This document shows positions 1 to 5,595 of a DNA stretch of 35,461 nucleotides, piece after piece. The DNA is from Bacteroidaceae bacterium. GTDB taxonomy: Bacteria; Bacteroidota; Bacteroidia; Bacteroidales; Bacteroidaceae. The notes beneath the pieces are model-generated. The model was not told the origin of the DNA and ran no database searches. It saw only the letters and a list, made by a program, of their open reading frames with translations. Made by a program: the position numbers and the translations under genes. Location: assembly GCA_017961145.1 (NCBI GenBank), contig JAGCXU010000096.1:1-35461 (forward strand), written 5' to 3'. The first letter of the stretch is position 1, and each line of letters begins with the position of its first letter.

Positions 1-205
1 CTTTCACCTTGTTGGCACCGTGCTCGTAGTCGCGCCAAGTCGGTTCCAGCGTGTCGCAGAAGTAGGTACCAGTCCCCTCCCGTCCTCCCCGAGGGGAGGA
101 GGAAGACTCGGAAGTCCCCTCTTGGGGGGATTTAGAGGGGGGCAGGTACAATCGCCCAATCGTATAGTCCTTGCGTTTGGCAATTCGTGTGAGTGTGAGT
201 TCCAT
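1..205 (-). CDS. DUF5675 family protein, C-terminal part beyond the window
   Basis: The gene starts with ATG at 205 and runs off the window edge, open for 68 codons. The N-terminus (MELTLTRIAKRKDYTIGRLY) followed later by YFCDTLEPTWRDY is the typical start of DUF5675, a family of unknown function found near amidases and phage-like genes in Bacteroidales. Family members usually have about three or four residues between the IGRLY and YFCDTLE blocks. Here about 27 residues rich in Pro, Ser and Gly lie between them, encoded by a GC-rich hairpin repeat (72-147) that keeps the frame open. The gene starts 18 bases after the stop of the primase-like gene and is probably in the same transcript. Family assignment is by memory of the conserved N-terminal motif. 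Whether the protein is still functional with the insert is unknown. Confidence 0.75.
   Translation of the reverse strand, partial: MELTLTRIAKRKDYTIGRLYLPPSKSPQEGTSESSSSPRGGREGTGTYFCDTLEPTWRDYEHGANKVK
72..147. repeat. GC-rich hairpin repeat (copy R1) inside the DUF5675 gene
   Basis: Two hairpins lie here. The first is the perfect palindrome CCTCCCCGAGGGGAGG at 84-99, which recurs identically at 12635-12650 inside the U32 gene. The second has arms TCCCC (115-119) and GGGGA (126-130) and is followed by AGAGGGGGG. In the U32 copy the corresponding arms are TCTCC and GGAGA, a compensating pair change. The insert keeps the reading frame of the host gene. Confidence 0.75.
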
Positions 206-215
206 ATTGATAGTT

Positions 216-250
216 CCTTAATGTCACGATGTCACTTTGTCACTTGTCAC
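216..250 (-). repeat. GTGACATTAAGG element, copy A, at the 3' end of the primase-like gene
   Basis: Read on the minus strand this is a run of GTGACA-type 8-10 nt units ending in GTGACATTAAGG (core 216-227). It covers the last codons of the primase-like gene (ending VTSDKVTS) and its stop. Related copies lie at 8582-8618 (opposite orientation) and 8716-8750 (same orientation). Confidence 0.7.
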
Positions 251-2437
251 GATTTTCGTCCAGCACTTGGTATCAACCTTCTCTATCCAGCCGTCACGAT
301 TCCATCGCGAAAGAATCTTGATAATCGAGTTTCGTGGAACAGACGAGGGCTTTAGGGCGGCCAAATCGTTGGCTGTAAAGGTAGGCGGAAGTTGGTCGAA
401 GATGCTGTTGTTGACTCCGTAGCGCTGACATTCCTCGCTGGCTTCCACATATTGGCTCTGCAGTATTTTGCCGAAGACTTTGATTTGCTGGTTCAAGCAA
501 TATTCAGCCATCATTAGGGCAAACTCGATGGAGGCACTCGTCTCTTTCTCCTGGCCACTCAACAGATAGTGGATCACTCCCGAGCGGAAGCCGATGACGG
601 CTGCACGACGGCGGTAGGTGTCCTTCACGTGGTCGATGTCCTTGGCGGCTTCGACGCGCTTCTGCTCCACCCATCCATCGATGGCTTTGCGCAGGCGAGG
701 TGTGTCGAGGAAGCCAGAGAAGGAACGCAACTTTGTGACTGCCTTCTGAATCTTGGCTTCATCCTCTGCGGTACGATGTCCATAGCGAGGCATCTGAGCA
801 AAGGCTGTGTCGGGCATTTCGGCAAGCAAGATACGTGACGAAAGACCATTCTCTATATTGTCGCCCTTGAAACACTTCCTAACGGCTCCATTCGTACCCA
901 ACACCGTCCAGTTATAAGCCACCTTTACCACGCCACTTTCTGCCTGGTCGCTGTTGTAATCCTGCCCCCATTCCGAATCGAGCGGATCGAAAGCAAGGCG
1001 GTAAATATCGTATTTTGACGACCATGAGCCAGCACCGTTGGTTTTGCGTAGCGTGTCAAGTTCCTCTCCGAAGGAGTAGAGTGTGTGTCCACAGGCGTTC
1101 TTCAGGCGTCGGAGGAGAGTTGAGCAGGAGACCGTGACTGGTACGACTCGGATGAGCGCCTTTGGGTCTTCGGGTGCCTTCTCGTTGGCCTTGCGCGACT
1201 TCTTGCGCTCCTTCCACTCGTCTTCACGCTTGCGAGCAATGGCATCTTCCTCGTCAAACTGACGTTTCCAGATGTTCACAGCGTGTTTGCAGACGGACTT
1301 ACCCGAGGCTTGTTCTCCATAGATGATGGACATCATGCCCAGTTTCTGCATCTCGCCGTCGCAGTAGCGCACCGACACCCCGTCGGCGTAGGCAGCAGCC
1401 AGCGGCAACACCGCGCAGAGCACTGGCATCCGCATCGAGACGGGAACACCGACGAGGCTTTCCTTGAGGCCAATTGGCAAAGACCTCGTATTCACCTTAA
1501 AACTTGTCTCATTGACCACAGCTTCGGTATCACTTTCTTCGTTCTTCGTCCTCCATTCCTCACCGTCAATGATGCTTTGCATCATCTTACTGATGCCTTT
1601 AGGTGTCTCTTTGCAAGCGGAATCGACAATGCTCTGGAGTTCTGCGTCAGTAAGTCCGAGACGCGGCATAATCTGCATGAGCACCTCTTTCTTGTTATCG
1701 CAAATGGAGCGCAAGTTGACCGCAAGTTTGTGGAGCTTCACGTTCCTTTCGCCCTCTGCTGGCTCACCACCATTACGATTCCACCATTCCTTTACAATTT
1801 CACAGTATGGGATGTTGCGGAATTTCAGTTGAGGGTTCAGGGACAATGGTTTCGGTTTTTCTTCTTTTCCTGCTTGTGCCTGACAGGCGAAAAGTGCTTC
1901 TTTTACTTTTGGCATCTCGAACAGCCTTTCACTCACATACTTCGTGTGCTTTTCTGTCACCATGTAGATACAGCGGGAAACGTCCTTCACTGCAGCATCA
2001 GGTGTGAAGCCGGTTGCCTCCGCCATCAGTTTCTGAGCCTCTTCGGCAGTCATGCCATCGGGCAACTCCACAAGTACGTGCGTACCTCTTCTTACTGAGT
2101 CTTCAATGAGCAGGACCTCCAAAGGATTTTTTTCCTGCAAACGAGCCGCAATTTCCTCTGTATGTCCTTTTTCATCAAAGTCGAGCATCAGTCGCTTAAG
2201 AGGTTTAAGGGCATCGGCTGCTGCTCTGTGATTGCCCTTGAATTCTGCGCAATGCGGTGTCCAAACGGGCAAGCGGTGCTTCAACTGCTCGTCGCCATTC
2301 TCAATGCGAGCGCACATTTCTGCCAACCAAGGTTCGCGGCGCAACTTCTCCCAATCTTCGCGACTTGCGGGAAGGCAAGGGGCACCGTGCCCCTTGCCTA
2401 TACATGTGAAATAATTCCCCTTGTTCATACCCAGCAT
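224..2437 (-). CDS. BT4734/DUF3987-type primase-helicase-like protein
   Basis: This 737-residue protein has the layout of the Bacteroidales proteins annotated as BT4734/BF3469 (VirE N-terminal-like) plus DUF3987. Residues 1-200 contain the acidic motif LMLDFDEKGH expected of a primase-polymerase-like domain. Residues about 205-295 resemble a PriCT-type linker. From about 360 there is an ATPase-like domain with a Walker A motif GEQASGKS near residue 373. Such proteins are presumed to act in replication or maintenance of mobile elements, but the activity is not established. The upstream gene ends in TGA overlapping the second Met codon (2428-2426) as ATGA, so translation may start at Met4; the first ATG at 2437 gives a 13-nt overlap. 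In related genomes this gene type often sits opposite an HU/smalltalk/amidase cluster, and HU and smalltalk do occur here at 9223-10000. The two parts are separated by the small genes and the restriction system. Confidence 0.75.
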   Translation of the reverse strand: MLGMNKGNYFTCIGKGHGAPCLPASREDWEKLRREPWLAEMCARIENGDEQLKHRLPVWTPHCAEFKGNHRAAADALKPLKRLMLDFDEKGHTEEIAARLQEKNPLEVLLIEDSVRRGTHVLVELPDGMTAEEAQKLMAEATGFTPDAAVKDVSRCIYMVTEKHTKYVSERLFEMPKVKEALFACQAQAGKEEKPKPLSLNPQLKFRNIPYCEIVKEWWNRNGGEPAEGERNVKLHKLAVNLRSICDNKKEVLMQIMPRLGLTDAELQSIVDSACKETPKGISKMMQSIIDGEEWRTKNEESDTEAVVNETSFKVNTRSLPIGLKESLVGVPVSMRMPVLCAVLPLAAAYADGVSVRYCDGEMQKLGMMSIIYGEQASGKSVCKHAVNIWKRQFDEEDAIARKREDEWKERKKSRKANEKAPEDPKALIRVVPVTVSCSTLLRRLKNACGHTLYSFGEELDTLRKTNGAGSWSSKYDIYRLAFDPLDSEWGQDYNSDQAESGVVKVAYNWTVLGTNGAVRKCFKGDNIENGLSSRILLAEMPDTAFAQMPRYGHRTAEDEAKIQKAVTKLRSFSGFLDTPRLRKAIDGWVEQKRVEAAKDIDHVKDTYRRRAAVIGFRSGVIHYLLSGQEKETSASIEFALMMAEYCLNQQIKVFGKILQSQYVEASEECQRYGVNNSIFDQLPPTFTANDLAALKPSSVPRNSIIKILSRWNRDGWIEKVDTKCWTKIVTSDKVTS

Positions 2438-2826
2438 GTGTTTTCTTTCAGTGAACGAACATAGTTGACAATCTCCTGCATCTGCCTTGTGAGTGCCTCG
2501 ATGATGGCAAATCGTCCGATACCTAATGGCAATACGAATTTCACGATAAGGTGTTTGCGCGTACGCTTTACCTCGGCATTCTCTGTCAAGAAAAGATGCG
2601 TGTATCGGCTGCCACTGTCGGTGCGGTAGGCATGAAAGTGGCTGGTGCCGTCCTCCTCAATAGTCATGCGCCCTTTGGGTCGCCGTGTGCCACCCGTTGT
2701 CACCTGTTCATCGACCCACGAACAGGGGTAGATGTTCACGTCGCCGTTCATGTGGAATCGTGTTAGAGAATCCATTTTTATCTCGCCAGCAAGAATCTGC
2801 TGGGAATTGATAATCTTTTTAGACAT
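2425..2826 (-). CDS. Conserved hypothetical protein coupled to the primase-like gene
   Basis: The predicted protein has 133 residues if it starts at the ATG at 2826 (MSKKIINSQQ). An upstream GTG would add 14 residues, but the stretch before 2826 looks non-coding. I do not recognise the family. It has no signal peptide or membrane segment; its middle is rich in Arg, Thr and Gly and reads like a small beta-rich domain, and the C-terminus (RFAIIEALTRQMQEIVNYVR) looks helical. Its TGA overlaps an ATG of the primase-like gene (ATGA), so the two are almost certainly translated together, which suggests an accessory role. It lies about 170 nt downstream of a candidate promoter at 2998-3029. Confidence 0.6.
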   Translation of the reverse strand: MSKKIINSQQILAGEIKMDSLTRFHMNGDVNIYPCSWVDEQVTTGGTRRPKGRMTIEEDGTSHFHAYRTDSGSRYTHLFLTENAEVKRTRKHLIVKFVLPLGIGRFAIIEALTRQMQEIVNYVRSLKENTCWV

Positions 2827-2997
2827 GTTGTCAAAGTTTAGCGAGAGAAGTCGTAGAAGGGTGGCCACCTATCCGCTTTGGAATCTCGCGAGACTTCCTC
2901 GTCCTCACCTCGACATCCCACTGCCTTTTCAGCGGGCTTTTAAATGTTAAATAAATTATGCGATGTGTCTTTGGCCGTTTTTGACCTTTTGACGATG

Positions 2998-3029
2998 CAA
3001 AGGTACAGCAAAAAAAAAGGTGCATGAAA
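2998..3029 (-). promoter_or_regulatory. Candidate Bacteroidetes promoter for the primase-like operon
   Basis: On the minus strand TACCTTTG (3005-2998) fits the -7 consensus TAnnTTTG. TTTC (3029-3026), a 3-of-4 match to the -33 TTTG, lies 20 nt upstream. The promoter overlaps the terminator hairpin of the upstream unit. Confidence 0.5.
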
Positions 3030-3043
3030 CTTCGTCATGCACC
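3010..3043 (-). terminator. Rho-independent terminator of the small-gene operon
   Basis: On the minus strand there is a 9-bp stem GGTGCATGA/TCATGCACC (3043-3035 with 3027-3019), a 7-nt loop and nine T (3018-3010). It ends transcripts from the genes at 3073-4259. Confidence 0.85.
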
Positions 3044-3044
3044 T

Positions 3045-3086
3045 CTGTAGGTTTTTCTGTAGGTTCTGTAGGTTATTCTGTAGGTT
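3045..3086. repeat. Short tandem CTGTAGGTT repeat at a gene 3' end
   Basis: CTGTAGGTT occurs at 3045, 3057, 3066 and 3078, spaced 12, 9 and 12 nt. The array covers the last codons and stop of the 134-residue gene and reaches the terminator stem. Confidence 0.75.
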
Positions 3087-3477
3087 TCGTCTCCGCAGCC
3101 CCTTGTTCAACGGCTTTTCGATAGGCATCCACCAAGCGCAGGACTCGCTCCTTGGCGCCCTGTCCCTGCCACTTCTCAACATGCAACTGCATATAGGGAT
3201 TATTGCGGAAAGTGTTCGAGAGCAACCCCTCCGAGCAATGGAATTCGCGCTCAAAACGGCTCATATTGTTCGCGTAGCCATAGAGGTCGCGACACACACA
3301 AAAGATGACCGCCATCGAACTCTCGCCCCAGAAATATGCGCGAACCTTCTCTGCGCACTCTTGCAGTCGGGGGAGGTCCACCTCTTCCTTCTCCGCCTTC
3401 TCCGAGCCGTAGTAGTTCTCGGCAATGACCTGCCGGCCGTTGCCCCAATTGTTGAAAGTCGCGTTGCTCAAGTCCAT
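3073..3477 (-). CDS. Hypothetical protein, 134 residues
   Basis: ATG start at 3477, TAA at 3075-3073. The sequence (start MDLSNATFNNWGNGRQVIAE) has a charged linker at about 25-35, then a segment with several Cys and aromatics (AVIFCVCRDLYGYANNMSRF) and a C-terminal helix that could bind DNA or protein. It has no signal peptide. I do not recognise the family. It is the last gene of a three-gene minus-strand unit with the genes at 3496 and 3876; the gap to the gene before it is 18 nt. Its 3' end is a short tandem repeat followed directly by a strong terminator. Confidence 0.6.
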   Translation of the reverse strand: MDLSNATFNNWGNGRQVIAENYYGSEKAEKEEVDLPRLQECAEKVRAYFWGESSMAVIFCVCRDLYGYANNMSRFEREFHCSEGLLSNTFRNNPYMQLHVEKWQGQGAKERVLRLVDAYRKAVEQGAAETKPTE

Positions 3478-3495
3478 ATCGTGTTAAGGGAAAGA

Positions 3496-3837
3496 TTATT
3501 GTTTCAGATTAGGTATTGTGAATATATTATCAGCCACATACTGCCCTCCGTCGCCATGCTGGTTGTAAGTCGGAGCATTGGCGGTACTTGTGGTAGTAGT
3601 TACATTGTTGTTGATTTGAACGACAGGCGTCATGTGATTGTCCGCAACAATATCCTTAGCCCTGGAAGATTTCCTTGAAGAGGCCAGCAGATTCTTCTCC
3701 TGCTCGCGGATATACCTGCGAAGCGCATCATTGCGTTTGAGCGCAGCAGAGAGGTGCGCAGCCTCCACCGCACACTTCTCATCCTCCGCAATCAGTCGGA
3801 GTTGCTCCTCATACACATATCTGGCCTCGTCGCTCAT
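3496..3837 (-). CDS. Hypothetical coiled-coil protein, 113 residues
   Basis: The best start is ATG at 3837; a GTG just before it would add one residue. Residues 1-60 (EEQLRLIAEDEKCAVEAAHL and onward) are strongly helical with coiled-coil character. The C-terminal half is low in complexity, rich in Asn, Thr and Val, and ends YVADNIFTIPNLKQ. No known family is recognised. It lies in the unit 4259-3073, with 38 nt to the gene before it and 18 nt to the one after it. Coding is supported by the long open frame and operon spacing, not by homology. Confidence 0.55.
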   Translation of the reverse strand: MSDEARYVYEEQLRLIAEDEKCAVEAAHLSAALKRNDALRRYIREQEKNLLASSRKSSRAKDIVADNHMTPVVQINNNVTTTTSTANAPTYNQHGDGGQYVADNIFTIPNLKQ

Positions 3838-3875
3838 CACTTACTATAATGTCTGATGTCGTTTTTATTCCTTTC

Positions 3876-4259
3876 TCATTCCTTGTCGTTTCTTTGCTTC
3901 TCGCGTTTGCACAGGCGATATGCTTCACCACCCATCAGCGAGTCGAGCGATGTGGCGCGGGCAAAGTCGAAGATAACCGAGTGCGAGCGGTAGTCAATAC
4001 CGAGCGTGTCGAACAACGTACGAGTGGCTAGATAGAAATAGTCGCCCGATTTCTTCACCTCGAACGAGTCCTCATCAATTTCCTGTAAACGAGCCAGATA
4101 GAGCACATCCTGCTCGTCGTCCCTTGCAAACTTCATCGGCACACCGGCATCCAGATGAAGAGCCTTAGCTGTCTCGTCCGTAAAACCCAGCCTTCCGCTG
4201 GCTTGTATCGTCGCTTTCAGCTTCACCTGGAACTTCTTTGCGCTCAAAATCTCAATCAT
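3876..4259 (-). CDS. Conserved hypothetical protein of Bacteroidales mobile regions
   Basis: ATG at 4259, 127 residues. The start MIEILSAKKFQVKLKATIQA, the phrase SGRLGFTDETAKAL and the later DYFYLATRTLFDTLGIDYRS resemble, from memory, a conserved hypothetical protein found repeatedly in Bacteroides and Prevotella accessory regions. Its function is unknown. The pattern of short beta strands suggests a small compact domain. It is the first gene of the three-gene unit that ends at the terminator at 3010-3043. The C-terminal tail (REKQRNDKE) is highly charged. Confidence 0.6.
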   Translation of the reverse strand: MIEILSAKKFQVKLKATIQASGRLGFTDETAKALHLDAGVPMKFARDDEQDVLYLARLQEIDEDSFEVKKSGDYFYLATRTLFDTLGIDYRSHSVIFDFARATSLDSLMGGEAYRLCKREKQRNDKE

Positions 4260-4469
4260 AACGAAAAAGTATATTATATTTGATTAAATATTCAGTTGTA
4301 ATACAAATAATCTGCAACAGACAGGAAATATGGCCTTTGTGATGTACTATGACCACAGCCGGCCATCGTCTCATCATGCAAACTATATGTTTACAGCGCA
4401 AAATTAGCACACTTTTTCATTCCTTGCAAATTATTTGCACAAAAATTTTAAGTTTTCTTTGTTTTTGAT

Positions 4470-4496
4470 AAAAAATCCGCCACAAGATAGGGCGGA
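4470..4496 (-). terminator. Rho-independent terminator of the restriction-modification operon
   Basis: On the minus strand, TCCGCC (4496-4491), a 9-nt loop, GGCGGA (4481-4476) and six T (4475-4470). It lies 270 nt beyond the stop of the membrane-protein gene, so the transcript would carry a long 3' part. Confidence 0.75.
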
Positions 4497-4555
4497 GTCA
4501 AGTTACCACAGTATTAACAATTCGATTTGATGTTTTAATTAACTGCTCAATGATA

Positions 4556-4587
4556 TTTGAGCGATAACAAATAATCTCCTAACTTTG
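4556..4587 (+). promoter_or_regulatory. Strong consensus promoter facing the restriction operon 3' end
   Basis: TTTG (4556-4559), 20 nt, then TAACTTTG (4580-4587): a full match to the Bacteroidetes consensus. An ATG lies at 4593, opening only 44 codons of no recognised family. The promoter points into the antisense strand of the membrane-protein gene that ends at 4768. It is either the leftover front of a lost gene or a source of antisense RNA. Confidence 0.6.
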
Positions 4588-4655
4588 TAGGTATGTATTC
4601 GTCTAAATCTTCTTCGACAAGTTCCGTCGGAGAGCCACAGGGCACGCTCGTCAGG

Positions 4656-4742
4656 TTAACGAGCATGGTTTGCTACAAGCATGTAATTCACGTTAGCCTC
4701 GTCGAGAAGGGCAAAAATGTCTTTTAAATCCTTGGAGGTCAT
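4656..4742 (-). pseudogene. Possible remnant of a nucleotidyltransferase-like gene
   Basis: The interval 4260-4767 has no convincing full gene. On the minus strand a 28-codon frame starting at 4742 reads MTSKDLKDIFALLDEANVNY and continues MLVANHAR before a stop. The pattern (KDLxxLLxxxxVxYMLVxxHA) resembles the start of AbiEii/DUF6036-like nucleotidyltransferases, where LVGGHA is expected; here the GG is replaced. This is a weak, short similarity judged by eye. The segment also contains a 6-bp hairpin (GCTCGT/ACGAGC, 4646-4664). Confidence 0.2.
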
Positions 4743-4767
4743 TTGGTGTATATCTAATTGAATAAAC

Positions 4768-5595
4768 TTAGTCGCCACTACCTAATTTGATGTTGTTCTC
4801 ACAAAAATTATAAAAGCTATAACTGTGAAATACGTGGGTGAATAAGATATATGCACTTGAAGAGAAATCATTGATGAATAACTCAAGGCAATCCTCCTTG
4901 TAATGACCATTGTCCACATTAACAGAATCCAGAAGTTCTGTTTCGGCCCTAGACAAATCAATCAATATATTTACTTCATCACTATTCATATCTTGACCAA
5001 AGACCATAATCAATTTATCAATACTTTGACTTAGATTTGCCAATCTGTCTTTAATGAAATTGAAGTACTTTTTATTGATTGCCGGACTTTTAAGCAATTG
5101 CTTTTTATCGTTGAAGTCCGTTATTTTTGCGCCTTCTACAAGATAATTATAGAGAAAGGTTTGACAGACTCTGTAATCAATTTTACTTCCCTCTGGTGCA
5201 AACGTGTGGTACAAGAAATCCAATTGAAACCAAATGAGATTTAATTGGAAATATATTTTATCTTTTGTTTTAACATCTTTCTTTGTCTCAGGGAAGAAAG
5301 AAATAAAGAGATATACAACGAATCCCGAAAAATATCCATACGAGATGTTCTCTAACCAGGTGAATACTTTAGAGCTTTCGAGGCAGGGAAAGCAGAATTT
5401 CAGGCATAAACTAATAATGGGTATTAAAATAGAAAAAGCAAAGACGACCCATGGCCACTTGTTCTCTTTAATTCTTTTCCACCTGTAATTGCATCTGATT
5501 TTCTTTTCTTTTTTGTCTTGCTCTTTTAATTGTTCTGAGAAAGAGACTTCTTTTCTTTTTGCTCCCATGACTTCTTTTATATCATTTTTACGCAA
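4768..5595 (-). CDS. Two-helix membrane protein coupled to the type IIL enzyme
   Basis: The longest form has 275 residues (ATG at 5595). A second ATG at 5568 (MGAKRKEVSF) is preceded by AAAAGAAG and clears the upstream stop, so it is an equally good start. A basic, charged N-terminus is followed by two hydrophobic segments (about 48-72 and 84-102). The remaining 170 residues are soluble and probably cytoplasmic, rich in Asn, Asp, Lys and Phe. I recognise no family. The longer form overlaps the 3' end of the restriction-modification gene by 19 nt, so co-translation is likely. The gene is clearly more AT-rich than its neighbours, suggesting separate acquisition. A membrane protein joined to a restriction enzyme could be a partner or an independent defence effector; both are inference. 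Confidence 0.7.
   Translation of the reverse strand: MRKNDIKEVMGAKRKEVSFSEQLKEQDKKEKKIRCNYRWKRIKENKWPWVVFAFSILIPIISLCLKFCFPCLESSKVFTWLENISYGYFSGFVVYLFISFFPETKKDVKTKDKIYFQLNLIWFQLDFLYHTFAPEGSKIDYRVCQTFLYNYLVEGAKITDFNDKKQLLKSPAINKKYFNFIKDRLANLSQSIDKLIMVFGQDMNSDEVNILIDLSRAETELLDSVNVDNGHYKEDCLELFINDFSSSAYILFTHVFHSYSFYNFCENNIKLGSGD

Noticed and set aside
1283..2098. Plus-strand open frame of 271 codons
   Set aside because: Complement of the primase-like gene, with no recognisable protein and heavy His/Phe/Leu composition typical of a shadow frame.
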